From positions 9,145,127 through 9,209,126 of the forward strand of contig CM037464.1 of NCBI GenBank assembly GCA_021014325.1: a DNA stretch of 64,000 bases, read 5' to 3'. Both the position numbers and the translations under genes were made by a program. The notes below the pieces were generated by a model. It was not told the origin of the DNA. It ran no database searches and saw nothing but the letters and a program-made list of their open reading frames with translations. Origin of the DNA: Plazaster borealis. Its lineage: Eukaryota; Echinodermata; Asteroidea; Forcipulatida; Labidiasteridae. Positions 11,957 to 24,238 of this stretch are shown here, piece by piece. Numbering within the stretch: position 1 is the stretch's first letter; every line of letters begins with the position of its first letter.

Positions 11957-12232
11957 TAGACTTGATTCAAGTCCCGTTCTCGTACGGTGCGCGCTCGCCG
12001 TCAAAATGTGGTCCCGAGAATGGGACTTGACGAGGTCGTTTCTTACACTGCACGTTGTTATTGGAAAATCTCCCCAAATGGGGAGATGCACAAAATCAAT
12101 GGGAGCGTGGAAGCGCTGCCCCGCCGGTAAAATATTCATTACACTCTGTGCGGAACAGGTTGGGGAATGCAGACCATCACAAAACAATAGTTTTCTGGCG
12201 ATGGCACGGGATTGGGACTTGAGTCAAGTCTA
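11957..12232. mobile_element. Small palindromic element (family E)
   Basis: Termini TAGACTTGATTCAAGTCCC (11957-11975) and its near-perfect inverse (12214-12232) enclose about 240 bp. That interior has a further hairpin (AGTCCCGTTCTCG / CGAGAATGGGACT) and a TCTCCCCAAATGGGGAGA palindrome. It lies inside the foldback element. Flanking duplication unclear. Confidence 0.55.
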
Positions 12233-14193
12233 GTGGGGAGGAGGCGTACGAGACCTTTAAACGAAAAATACTTTTTTGGGACAAGGTGCCAGACTAATAA
12301 TATAGCTAAATTTTCGGCCAGGCCGAAAACGATTTAACAGGCCCCTCCACAATTGACGGCTGTTGACGTCCTTTATATGAGACGTTTTTGCTGTTATATT
12401 TATGGGTGTCATGTCTTCAATATGTGAAACTATGTCCAATATACAGAGGGCGCTGTTCAATATACATTTAGTTGTGTGAGTTTTGATCCTTTATATATTT
12501 GTCAATGGTCCTTTATATATTCGTCTTTGATCCTTTATATATTTTAGGTGGTCTTTTATATATTTGTATTCGTCTTTTATATATGGGTTTGCTCTTATAT
12601 ATATGGGTTTGCTCTTATGAATGTGGATTTGCTCTTATATATATATGGGTTTGCTCTTATATATATGGGTTTGCTCTTATATTTATGGGTTTGCTCTTAT
12701 ATATATGGGTTTGCTCTTATATATATATGGGTATGCTCTTATATATATGGTTTTGCTCATTTAGTCATAAACGGCCCCTCATAATTTTCTCACTAAAATA
12801 AAAAAAAACTTCTGGCAAGAAGTTTTTATTCCTATCTGAAAGCACACAAATTTGTACAACAAGGGTGTTTTTTCTTTCATCATTTTCTTGCAACTACGAT
12901 GACCAATTGAGCCCAAATTTTCACAGGCTTGTTATTTTATGCATATGTTGGGATACACCAAATGAGAACACTGTTCTTTGACAATTACCAAACGTGTACG
13001 ATGCCTTTAAATGTAATCATTTTAACAATAAGTTTTTGGGGTGGTAAAAAGTGATACAAATAAAAGCACACGAAATTGCACCTACAGTTGTAATCTCCCA
13101 TAGCTGGGTGGTTGCTCAGAGGTACCCGGAAGCTCAATGGTGACCTTATCGTCGCCAGACTCACACGGGATAAGGGACACTGTGTTCAAGATCATGTTTA
13201 TTATAGCAACTGCGTTGAAGGAAGTGGAATTGACACAAAGGAAATGCGTCTTATCACGGATCGAACAAGAAAAAGAAAGACAAAACTAACAAACTGAGAA
13301 ATATTGTTGTGGTTCAGGCCAGCAAGAGGACCGGACTTCCTTCAACGTATCACTATTTGTCTAACCGTCAATGACGAATCAAAATGGAAGTACAACTGAA
13401 CATTCCAATCCATGTATAGGTCCATTTGAATTTAAAATTGAAACCGGTATACCGGATTCGTGTATGCATCGGTATAGAGAAACATTTTAGAAAGTATGGT
13501 TTTTACAAACTTCATAAATGGTAGACCTTATATCGATGATCTTGACCGGTCTCATCCTCACCTTTGAAGACACGGCAGAGCTTGGGGTTATGTAATTAAA
13601 GTTATTATTTCACATATAAACGGCTCCTTGGTGTATGAGTTGGTATTCGTACCGAGTGTAGTGATAGGAAATACATTTTCATTTTTAAGTCCACAAACGA
13701 GGCTACATTTTTTTGTATAAACAATAAAATATCAATATTATCAAACAGTGTTTGGCTCATGCGAATGCATCACTGTTATAACAAATAGTGAAATGCGCGA
13801 TCGAACCAAGCCATCTGAACTTCAAACAAAACAACACCAAGTAGCCGCTCATATTTCCAAAGATAAAAACTAATTATAAGCAAATAGCTCGCGGTCTCTT
13901 GTTACCCGCAATACCAATATTTCTCATTAGGCTCACTTAAAATGGACCAGTATTAAATCTAAACCATGTAAACTATGTGAGGTGGCAGGCCCGTAACCGG
14001 GGGGGGGGGACTTATTTACTTTTGAATTATTGCAAGTTTTAAGTTGTTTTTTATTTGCTTTTAGTTTGAAGATAATAATAATAGTAGAAAGCTTCCCTTA
14101 AAATATTACTTGCTGAGGTGCTGTAGTTTTTGAGAAATGAGTAAAACAATGTCACGAAAATAATTTTCGTCTCAGTTTTAGCATGTTTAAACG

Positions 14194-14233
14194 TATTAAC
14201 CAGTTATGCTATAATACCATAACTGGTTAATAC
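14194..14233. repeat. Hairpin, 16-bp arms
   Basis: GTATTAACCAGTTATG is followed after 9 bases by its exact inverse CATAACTGGTTAATAC. Confidence 0.85.
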
Positions 14234-15174
14234 ATTTTACAAGCTAAAATTTTTTTTTTACTCACTACTTTATTTACATGTAAAGTATATTAACTTTTTT
14301 TTTTAAATCAGAGTTTAAACAACCCTCTTGTAATCTGACACAAGATACGACGTGATGATGAAACGTTTGAACATGTGACATATTGTCAGGAGATGAATAT
14401 TTAGGTAACAACATCATGATCGCGTGACAAATCTTGTTTGGCAATAGCAAAAACAAAACTTGTTTGCTATGCGATTTGTATATTTCCGTCAATTTCATGG
14501 TGATGTAATCAGACTCTATATAATGTTACTACATTTTTTGTTTCACTTTTGAACTTCAGGCCGTTGAATCCTTGACTTCCCAACCTTTCTCAAGGTGATG
14601 CCATCAAGTTTTTATTTTATTTGGGATAAGCAAAGAAAACCAAGCCTAGTCTGGTACGGTAATAACATTTCATCCCTTTTCGTCTATAATGAGAATCACA
14701 ATGTGAGGCCAGGATGAAACAAGTTTCTAATAGTTCATAAGATGATTCCAACCCAACCAATGTCTCGTGCCATCATCTGACACCTTTTTAATCATTTTAA
14801 CACGCCAGAAATATATAGGCCTAATATCCGTAGCCAGTAACTTCAACTAATAAAACAATTTAACCGTTAAACACATCTGTTGGCGACAATTTAACAACGC
14901 ATGGTTTCTTAATAAAAGAAAAAACAGGTTGACCTGGTTCATTTTAACCTCTGTTTAACCCCAACTTGGAGAGCTTGATACGTTTTTGCGAGTGAATCGA
15001 TTACATTTTTGAAACGAAATCTTAATAATCCTATACAAGTTTACTTTGAGAAAATAGCCCAAATTGTGTTTCAATACACTTTGCTCATTCACGTTGAAAT
15101 GTTTTAGTTCAACAACTGGAGCAAGAAACTTGGTTCTTTATGAACGTTAACTTTCAAAGCGTTTTTCTTCATAA

Positions 15175-15200
15175 TAATAGTACCTATATAGGTACTATTA
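15175..15200. repeat. 26-bp perfect palindrome
   Basis: Centred on CCTATATAGG with no spacer; both arms are exact. No associated gene. Confidence 0.9.
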
Positions 15201-15907
15201 AAAAAAAAGAGGATAGGCCTAGTACTATAGTGCAATGAAATTATTTACAACAGTGTAAGACTTGCATTGAATTTGCTCCACAAAAACCGAATGGCGTATC
15301 GTACCTTTAAAGTTGCATGGCCCGACTTTCGCCGACCTTTTATTATGTTTGTTAATTAATAATTTTTTCTCTGAACGAATTTTGACAGATGATGCTGTTT
15401 CAAAACAAAAAACATTCGCATATGCCATGGACAACTCACACAATAGTGTATGCATATAAAAATTGTTTGTACAGGCTGATGGACGTGAGATAATTCGGGA
15501 TCCGGACCACAATTAATTTCTTTTTCAGTTTTTAAATAACTATCACTTATCATTGGCGGTTGTCTTGTTCGTGCAGTACCTTAAATGAAAGCTTATAACT
15601 TTCTCGAATCTATAAAAATAGCTATTTAAAATTTTAATATAAATTTCGGAACAAGTCGGCCAAATATCAGACCTACTATACATCTTTAGAATGAGCGTGA
15701 TTTGCATCAGTATCGTCGCAGTCAAACTGATGCAAAATGCTCAATATTGTTGAGACAAGAATTCCAAGCGATTGTTTAATGCTTACCCATTTCGACAGAC
15801 TATTAACCGTTGAAAGTGATGGACATAAACAATACTTGTACTATCCAACCATACTAAATAAAATGTATATCCATGAGCTTACAGACCGCTTCTGAGAACA
15901 AACTTAC

Positions 15908-15986
15908 CATCCGTCGCTCCCGATAAAACGGTTAGTCCGATGTTCATCAACACCAAGCAAATAGTTCTGTATTCATGCGACGTCAT
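15908..15986 (-). CDS. SRCR-domain gene, exon 1 (start codon and signal peptide)
   Basis: 79 nt coding 26 residues plus one base, ending at donor GTAAGT in phase 1. The peptide (MTSHEYRTICLVLMNIGL, then TVLSGATD) has a short polar start with one arginine, a hydrophobic core and small residues near the end: a plausible signal peptide for secretion or membrane insertion. It joins in frame to exon 2 (phase 1). The ATG at 15986 is chosen because the hydrophobic core follows it directly. No transcript was available, so the link to the SRCR exons 7.8 kb away is inferred from phase, strand and the need for a signal peptide. Confidence 0.7.
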
Positions 15987-16172
15987 GATGATGCTACCGA
16001 ATACAGTCTTGCCTTGCTCAAGGCTTATCGTTCTGGTAGTGGAGCCAAGTGGAGCCTAGCTGATTTCTACTAAACTTGATTCATGTGGCACAAGGCCGAG
16101 GTGAACGGAAATAAACCACTGGTTCCCTGCAACATCACATAAACGTACTAACAGCAGAAGGAAACACCCAAC
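15987..16172 (-). other. Possible 5' untranslated part of SRCR exon 1
   Basis: A good acceptor (TTTTAATTTTTGCAG) ends at 16173 on the minus strand, so a 5' untranslated exon may start at 16172 with a further leader exon upstream. A second acceptor-like GATGTTGCAG lies closer to the ATG. The choice is a guess. Confidence 0.3.
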
Positions 16173-18662
16173 CTGCAAAAATTAAAAGACAAGAGGAAAT
16201 GTGTCATTCTGAAACATCTACGTGTAGAAACATATCACCGCCCAAATCAGTGCCTTTGGTTAGTATGGGAATACCCAATACAGATGGTATCATCAATTCT
16301 ATGAAAACTTTAACAAAGATTTGTGGCTATTAAGGAATGAACAATTACATTTCTCAGTGATACGAATAAAAACGATGCCCTCAGGTGATAGCATTAATGC
16401 AATCAATGCATCAATGCAATATCTTTATAGAACAGGAATCACGAAGTTACGTTTAAGGTAAAGCATCACTATAATTAAAAACTGTGCAATATGTTATCCA
16501 TATCTTTATTACTTTAAATCATTCAAGAGGTGGGATGGATGCTAAGTCTATTTTTGTATAATATAAAACAATTTACAAATTAATAACAAAATGCAAGGAG
16601 GGAGATCCAGGGCACACTACCTTGTGTTAAGTATCTTCAAAGCGCATTATATACAACAATTCATTTTACATCCTTTTCAAAAAAAATATATGAAATAAAA
16701 GCATTTTGTGCATAAAACTTTTGAGGTATGCAGAATGACTGAATACAATCAAATAAAACTGCTATAGAAATTTAAGAAAGAAATACAATGCACATGGTGG
16801 TTGTACCGTGAATTAACACGAACGCAGCCACCCTATTTAGGAGTCTTTCAATATTTCACATGTAAAAATCATGATACAAAATCTGAAATGTTAATTTAAA
16901 TGACCTCTATCGAGATAAACACTTTATGGATATTCCAACGTGTGAAAAATTCACATAACCTGACCCCGAAAAAATGTTACAACGCTGTGTTGTGTCATGG
17001 AGGTATGAACATGGAGGTAGGAATTACCTCCATGGTTGTGTTGTGTTGTAGAAATTGGTGTTGAGAAAAAAGAAGCAAAAGTTAACAGTGAACAAATTAC
17101 AAATAACAGATAATACAGTTTTCGGCTAGTTATCTGCTTCTGGTAAGCGTACTTTTTTCTGTGATTAACAGACATCGTGCAAGAGGCTCCATGGAATTGG
17201 CCGCCGTAAACGGGTACACTACACACTGCACCTTCTATAAGTTGAGTCACGTGTATATCACTAATAATTGAAATTGCACGTAGGCCTACAGTTTCTTTGC
17301 ATACTTTTAGTGTAAAATGAAAACCCACATTGTACACAGAGATAAGAAATCCAGCCCGTGTAAAACAAAAATCCGCCCATCCGGTGGAAGAGCGGACATC
17401 CTTAAAATGGCCAAACGTGTGTTTTAGTATCAGACGTTATACATCTAGAGAATTTGCAGGTACCATGTCCTTGTATTAACTGATATGACTCCCTACGGTT
17501 CAACGTTCATAATGCACAGCGCAGACCATTGTTCACAATTAAGGCTCCAGAGAACTACCACAGTGCAGTTCAAGGGCGGATACAATCATCTGGATAATGG
17601 TGAACAACGTTTATCGGAGCATAGCCTATTGAATAAATAAAGCAAACAAGTAGATTTTGTACACGTTCATATCAAAAATATAAATTTGTAATTTGTGGAT
17701 AGTATTTAGGTGTTTAACATTATTTCAGACAGAGAGAGAGTAGAGCAATGACTTCTGCTGAATGCCTCCACTCACTGGCGTTCTCAGACGTGACCGTGTA
17801 TGTGGTCCTTTCAAAGAAATGTAGACCCATAACTTTCAATATTTTCCTGGAACCACAAACAAATCCGGACGATTACCAAAATCTAGTCGATTGATCCTTG
17901 GTCCATACTAATTTTTCCATAAAGTTTCGAAGCCCCCAAAGTGTTGCGCGGCACTGGAAACTGCCTCGCATGGTGCAAACGCGAATTTAAACGGTCCAAT
18001 AATAAGTATTTTGATGTCAACGTGACCTCACAGTCACAACCTTTGGTCACAACTATGACGGTCACTTGTTATAACAAATGGCAGCCACAACATCTTTTAA
18101 AGATAGGGGAGGGAAAGGGCAAATAAAACCAACAAACTCCTCCCCGTTCGTTCAAGCCAGTTCCTACATGCCCGAATCCCGATAAGAATTGCAGATCGTT
18201 ATTGAACACATTACAATGCGCGAGTTTGTTTGCTTCTCAAGGAAACTCGAAAAGTTCGAATATGCGCAAGAATTGCACAGTCTATTAATTATTAAAGTTT
18301 ATTACATGTACTGTACTGTGCATCCAATGCGCGCTCGAATAAGGACAGCCTTATTAGTCATGGAAGCAGCAGACCTTAAACTAATTATATAGGTCACAAC
18401 GCTCAGACCAAAGAAAGAAGGTAACTATACAACACGTGTTTGGGTTTTTTGAGACGCTTCCGTAAACTTCTACAATACTAAGTGGGTGCTATGGTATTCT
18501 ACGAGGCCCTTAAACAAATAAAACTGTTCCTACTAACCACCACGTGATTGCAACCGTACCTTAGTGGAGTGTGTTTGCAGTACCCGACCGACACATACAG
18601 ACACTGACATTATGTACAAACTGCAAACACGCTGGTGTTCAATCAATCCTTTCGGTAGCCTT
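16173..18662. other. No gene recognised; upstream of the SRCR gene
   Basis: If the SRCR gene starts near 16.17 kb, promoter sequences could lie here, but none are convincing. A hairpin CATGGAGGTA/TACCTCCATG sits at 17010-17034. Open frames here are short and resemble nothing known to me. Confidence 0.45.
17010..17034. repeat. CCATGGAGG-type short hairpin, copy 1
   Basis: CATGGAGGTA, 5-base spacer, TACCTCCATG. A further CATGGAGGTA lies just upstream. The same core recurs at 24595-24627 and 28682-28707, with half-sites near 30640 and 31140. Confidence 0.8.
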
Positions 18663-18985
18663 TGTAAATAATAATAACTAGTTCTTATAAAGCGCATTTG
18701 ACAATAAGGTATCAATTCGCTTTACATTATACCCTGGTCATTGGGCCAATAACATTCCTTTAATCTTTGTCAGCTCCCTGGGAGTGGAGTATATAGCCCC
18801 GAGCTGCCGTGGCGCTCCGAAGGCTTTTTCAAACACAATATCAACCTCTACCCTCACAGGTACCCATTTATACCCCTGAAAGTATCATGCTCAAGGATAC
18901 AAGTGTCATCACCGGGACTCGAACCCACACCCCGATGACTTAACCAACAGAACTTGAAATCGATGCTCGATGACGTGACAACACC
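18663..18985 (-). repeat. tRNA-derived SINE, diverged
   Basis: On the minus strand a pol III B box (GGTTCGAGTCC; plus 18915-18925) is followed by a unique body, a GCGCTTTATAAGAACTAG-type tail and a short TTATTATTATTT end. The A box is degenerate, so this copy is probably silent. Confidence 0.65.
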
Positions 18986-20260
18986 GACACAGTTTTAATT
19001 ACCGGTAGGGCCTACTGCCAAAAACTTTGAATTGATTTATTTCAATAACAAACCAGGATTGGTGTACCATTATCAATAGAAACCTGTGCCAACAGTGTTT
19101 AGTGTCAAAGGCACACCCCGTCCAGGCTGTCTTGGAATACATTCAATTAAAGTGTTGGGACCGTAGTAATTAACACAGCGTATGGGATAACTGCACTTGT
19201 AGTGCTTGAAAGGGATATGTAGATATTATTTTGCGTAGTTATTACTATTTTTTAAACAATTATTATTATTATTATTATATATTTTTGGTAATGAAACCAA
19301 GGATGCCTCACAAGTGAACTTAATCACTGTAGCTCGCAAGCCTGAGGAAACCTGTAAATAAGGGTGCTTGCAATGTGAACCAGAAACACCTTTGCAGGAA
19401 ACACAAACCCTTCATTCCAGAAACTGTAAATCATTCATTCAATTAATCCTACTTTCCAAAAACAATGATTCACAATGTGGAACATTATTATTGAGTTTTG
19501 AAAGGGAAATTCGTCAAAAAAAAATCATTTCCTGTATGAAATATGAAAAATGATGGTCGGCAGCTTTGGTTTACAAACTGAAATATTGTATTTGTTACAA
19601 CCCTGCAATGTTTTTGTTTTTAGAAACAATAGAAAAAGGTTGCAGATGAAACCTTTTGGAAGACTGTGCATTTATATCTCAAAGACACTTCATGTATTGT
19701 TCACAGGATAAAAATTGTTGAACCAAATAAGCGTTTATCTTGAAACTGACGTACGGTCATAACTATATCATTTTAAAAATTATCTTTCAGCAACGTCAAT
19801 GTCGTTTTGAACTAAAATTTGCAGAAAACAGACTAAACTGTTTGTATAGGGTTTTTTAAATACATAAACTGATGAAAATTAACTGTTCTACAATCCAAGA
19901 ATCTAGCCAGGATGAGAAGATTTTCCCCCGTCAGACAAAAGAGCATTGGTTCCGTATTTATGGTCGATGTTATCTTCAAGTTGAAAAAAGGTCATGTCTA
20001 TTTCTATATTCACATACACATGATGACATGTTAAAGTGGTTTGGCATTGCGTTGATTGAAATGATACGTGTCCTCAACAGAACCAGATTGGATTGGTGGT
20101 ACTGTTCCAACAATCTGTTTTGAACACTGAAGACTGAATTGTACGAATACTCTAATTCAACAACCAATTGTGTACCATTCTGTTGCGATATATTTCTTAA
20201 AACAAGAATTAGAATGGACATAATCATCTAAAAGCATGGATTAAAAAACTTTTTTTTTTA
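18986..20260. other. No gene recognised
   Basis: AT-rich; a (TTA)n stretch lies at 19261-19280. Short open frames at 19872-20123 and on the opposite strand overlap each other and match nothing I know. Confidence 0.5.
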
Positions 20261-20595
20261 GTTGAACAAAGAAAAATTTACTGGAGCAGGATTTGAACCT
20301 CCGACCTCCGGATTAACGTGCCGGCGCTCTATGAGCCATCTAACCATAACGTTGGCGTTCTCCCTATTTTGTCAATATCTTTGTTCAGGGTGTCAGTCAT
20401 CAGAAGCCATACAACCCGTAACTGCCGTATAGCCAGGGATCACACCCAAGTTTACGATACAACCTGAGAAGCGACAGCAGAGGGATCAACTGGGGGATGC
20501 GACTTTTTATTTCAAATATCAAGTAATCAACCACAAGGGAAACTGACTTAGTAACTTTTTAAAAAAATTGGGTTGAACAAAGACAAACATATAGC
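20261..20595 (-). repeat. Repeat with a tRNA-like segment at its 3' end
   Basis: On the minus strand it starts CTTTGTTCAACCCAA, includes GTTTCCCTTGTGGTT and finishes with a tRNA-like block (GATGGCTCATAGAGCGCC ... GGTTCAAATCC, an intact B box) followed by TTTTTCTTTGTTCAAC. The CTTTGTTCAAC string thus stands at both ends as a direct repeat. A related body sequence lies at 38985-39075 on the plus strand. The anticodon loop is not well formed, so this is not a functional tRNA gene. Confidence 0.6.
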
Positions 20596-20744
20596 ATGTA
20601 ACATTGCTTCCTCTTGTGCCTTGGCTTTGGCCCAAAATAACAATAGCTCAGTGAATGTCCATACCGGTATTTATAGTAAATGGAAATCAATGGCTTCATC
20701 ATTGTGCATTTATATATTTATAAAAAAATTTTTTTTAAAAAGTA

Positions 20745-20873
20745 GGACAAATTATGTTTTCAAGGATGAGAGAAAAATAAATATTAGTAGAGTCAAGAGT
20801 TCAGGAGAAGACACGTTTATATCCAAGTTGTGTTGTATATTACAAAAGCTATATGTGCATGTTACCCGAGGCA
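20745..20873 (+). repeat. Dispersed direct repeat, copy 1
   Basis: About 130 bp closely matching 22826-22945 (shared GGACAAATTATGTTTTCAAG and GAGTTCAGGAGAAGACACG). Family unknown. Confidence 0.8.
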
Positions 20874-21159
20874 GGGGGATCGAAATCCTCTAAATAATAA
20901 CAATGATAACCTATGGCAACGACGGTTCAAGATTCTTTCATTTGATTTCCTGCATTTGTGAATTATTACGCAATCGTTATCAGACTAACTTTGCTTGACT
21001 TCATATAACAAGTACTTCCAATGTGGTCATTCCGTCCTCCATGTTTTAATAAGAACAATTCTTTGTTGAGAATTATCAAGATTGTTTCGTGTTCTTATGA
21101 AACGGTCTTATCTTTGTAATAACCCCAGGAGCTGTGCACCAAAACTCTCCTCAAAGGAA

Positions 21160-21315
21160 CTCAAACAATTTTTTGCAAATATTTGCGATAATTTTTGCGA
21201 CATAACAAATATTGGATATTTGCGACATCGCAAATATTTGCAAAATTTGGCGATAATATTTGCGACACCGCAAACATTTCATTGCGATGTGTGATGTCCC
21301 TTCAGGGCCACCATA
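21160..21315. mobile_element. Right-end fragment of the CGTAAATATT-array element family
   Basis: An array of TTTGCGATAATATTTGCGAC-like motifs ending in GATGTCCCTTCAGGGCCACC then ATA, the same terminus as the intact element ending at 23667. The left end is missing. Confidence 0.6.
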
Positions 21316-22610
21316 ATCAATGAATTGTGATTACAACTCACACTGCTGATGTGCCCGGTAATACCATATAACAAAAAAACTTTTTATTCTCTCAGCTATA
21401 GAGAGTGGCGTGAAAGTTGCAGCCTATCTTGGAGTAAATAGCTTGATAACTGCAATGACACAACATAACATTTGTGTTGGAAGAGTTAACTCCGAACGAC
21501 TCTGTAACCGATCACTTCGGTTTAAGTAAACCTTTCTCAAAACTATCTTGTGTAAAATAATGTAATCGTTAATGTTGTACATATTTTGAATAATTCAGCA
21601 TCAAAACACTGGTACCAGCACAAACTATAGTAATACAAATCACCAGTTTCCTGATTGATTTATGGCAATTTCTTTCCTCCATGGGGTAAATATAGTAGCT
21701 CGAAAGGGACATCGAACATTGCGTTTACGTCAATATTTACGTAAAAATTCACGCTTTGAGCCAAAATTGCAAATATTCACGTTAATAATGACGAAAATAT
21801 GCACGATTTCGGCCGTGTCTAGAGTATTCACGTAAATATTTGCGTAATATTCACGAATTGTGCCCCAAATCGTAAATATGGTAAATATTTACGTGATTCT
21901 ATACGATTTGGAGCACATCGCGCATATTCACGTAAATATTCGCGATTTGTATCCCATTCGCAAACATTTACGTTAATATGTACGTGAATATTCACGATTT
22001 GTGACCCAATCGCAAATATTTACGTTAATATTTACGTAAATATTTGCGGTTTGGTGCAAAAATCGTGAGTATTCACGTAAATTATTCACGGTAATATTTG
22101 TGGAAATTTTCAGTACTGGATATTTTATCGGCGACACTCCAACAGTACTACCTGATGACGCCACGGTTTGCTTACCGCGTTGCATTATGGGAGCAACGGG
22201 TCATTTTTACTGACACAAAACAATGGTTGACACCAGTCAGGGAGCTGTTAAAAGAGCTACATACCTTGCCTAGTTGTCGAATGTAATTCTTACGATGAGT
22301 CGATGACCTCAAAAGATGATTACAATTTTGAGGGTTTTCTTCTGGCGCTTCGGAGTCGAAAACGAATCTTTACAGAAGGTTAATTGAAACGAAGACGCAA
22401 GCCTGTTTTTTCGTCAACGTAAATTCCGCAATGATTTTTACCGTTAACCGTGCATTAAAAGAGTAGTCCGAGGGGCTAGAAGTGTAGTGACTGATAAGGA
22501 CCCTAAAATCAAATGGCAATGTAAGGTCTTTGGACTGAGCCGTGGCTTCTCTTTTGCAGTATAGTCCAACACAAACACTACAAAACAATAAAAATCAGGC
22601 GACAAAATGA

Positions 22611-22696
22611 ACGACTTTTCCGAATTAATCATTTTATTGTTAGGCCTTTAATTACGACTTTTCCGAATTAATCATTTTATTGTTAGGCCTGTAATT
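22611..22696. repeat. 43-bp tandem duplication
   Basis: 22611-22653 and 22654-22696 differ by one base; the unit includes CGAATTAATCATTTTATTG. Confidence 0.9.
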
Positions 22697-22825
22697 ATGA
22701 ACAATGTTTTGTTTTCTTCTTCTTCTTTCAGTGACAATGTTGACACCTAATCAGAGAACTGTGGTGAAAGAAATATATATATACATCTTTCACACAAAAA
22801 ACAATATTATAAGAAAGCAGTATAG

Positions 22826-22945
22826 GACAAATTATGTTTTCAAGGATGAGAGAAAAACAAATTTTAAGAGAGTCAAGAGTTCAGGAGAAGACACGTTTAT
22901 ACCAATGTTTTTAGTATATTACAAAAACTAATATGCATGTTACCA
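22826..22945 (+). repeat. Dispersed direct repeat, copy 2
   Basis: Matches 20745-20873 and lies inside the 21691-23667 element, so it may be part of that family or an older insertion in it. Confidence 0.8.
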
Positions 22946-24238
22946 TGTCTTCATTTTACAAGGGTTACCAGCAATGGTGAAGGGCGCAATCATCGGCGAT
23001 GTCCACAGTGTGATGACTTTATTTCTAACTAAATTAATCCATCTTTTTCGTGTTTTTTGATGGACTGGAAGCCTGTAAAATCGCAAATCTGGTGTCCGCC
23101 GACCTGTGGACACACACCATGGCACACAGCAGTTTAAATGCACCGTTTTTACAGCAAAAATTACGATAAGTGCTTTTGAAACACGTTGTAGCATTCAGTA
23201 AAAAATGGCGAATTTCAAAAATGACCCGGTTGCTCCCATAATGCAACGCGGTCAAGAAACCGTGCGTCATCAGGTAGCACTGGGGGACTTGTTGCCGGTA
23301 AAATATCCAGTTCTGAAACTGTTCGTAAATATTTACGTAAATACTCACGATTTTTGCACCAAACTGCAAATATTTACGTAAATAGTTACGGAAATAGTTT
23401 CGATTGGTTCAAAAATCGTGAATATTCACGTAAATATTTGCGATTGGGGCACAAATTAATGTTCAACTAAATATTTACGTGAATATTCGCGATATGTGCT
23501 CCAAATCGCAAATATTAACGTAAATACTTACTTGCATATTTGCCAATTGGAGCACAATTCGTGAATATTTACGTAAACTTGCGATTCGGGGCATAAATCA
23601 TGAATATTAACGTAAATATATTTATGTTTGATGTCCCTACAGCAGGCTGCCCTACAGGGCCACCATAGGTAAACGAACTAGAGATGAGATTTGCAGTGGA
23701 AATGAAATAATCTATATTATGTTGTGGTCGATTTCGTTGTGTAGAGGGCCTATAGTATCATATATTTTGTTCGCTGAAAAGGTTCAAGATATTAGCCCGC
23801 ACAAATTATGACTTGCCTGTGTGATATGTTCATGTACAGATTGTTTTATTTGTTTGTTTTTACTATCACGCCATCCTGCCGGGCTATAGGTAACCATCAT
23901 CAATCAGTAAAACACAGCACTTTTGACTGGTGTTTGTACGCCGGAACCAGAACTTGCGCCATGCAGACATTTTATCAAACGATCAGTCACAAACTAAAAT
24001 AATTATCGTAAATATACAGCATAATGCACCCTTTTTTACTCTCAGCAGAAAGGCTGTTTTTACGATGACGTAAGATAGTCTTACTTTAAGGTCTCACACA
24101 ATATTTGCGTATCGGAGATTACACGAAAGTGGCTCGAGGTTTAGCAACAGACTGTGCAAGTCTCGCGTGTAACGAAAACGAGAAAACAACTCACGAAGAC
24201 TGTTTCTATGAAATCATTTCTTCTTTTTAAATTAGATT

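Larger units (their letters stand above)
9741..12783. mobile_element. Foldback-like element with long tandem-bearing inverted repeats
   Basis: Inverted arms at 9741-10180 and 12282-12783 begin TATGAGGGGCCGTTTATGAC. Each arm contains a 20-bp subterminal tandem array (ATAAGAGCAAACCCATATAT; 9776-9893 and, inverted, 12585-12765), then AAAGGATCAAAGACG-type repeats. A 6-bp direct repeat ATTTTC flanks the element (9735-9740 and 12784-12789), as expected for a target duplication. The interior has no transposase and is filled by other repeats. Long inverted arms with internal tandem repeats are the hallmark of foldback elements. The superfamily is not assigned. Confidence 0.85.
9570..13006. mobile_element. 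TTAA-flanked MITE (family A), split by a 3-kb insertion
   Basis: Outer pieces 9570-9740 and 12784-13006 together form a roughly 390-bp MITE, bounded by TTAA at 9566-9569 and 13007-13010. Ends are ATGCATCGTACACGTTTGGT and, inverted, AGGCATCGTACACGTTTGGT. A second copy at 27063-27400 runs continuously through the split point, which shows the ancestral arrangement. Confidence 0.88.
21691..23667. mobile_element. 2-kb element with long inverted arms of CGTAAATATT arrays
   Basis: The left end TATAGTAGCTCGAAAGGGAC and the inverted right end (TATGGTGGCCCTGTAGGGC form) are related. Each is followed by AACAT and a degenerate array of CGTAAATATTCACGATTTG motifs. Inside the arrays a second inverted block matches: 22120-22240 against 23210-23315, including GTTGCATTATGGGAGCAAC. 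A 6-bp direct repeat GGTAAA flanks the element (21685-21690 and 23668-23673). No transposase is seen. Superfamily not assigned. Confidence 0.8.

Noticed and set aside
20275..20345. tRNA gene on the minus strand
   Set aside because: The B box is good but the anticodon loop is not well formed and it sits in a repeat.
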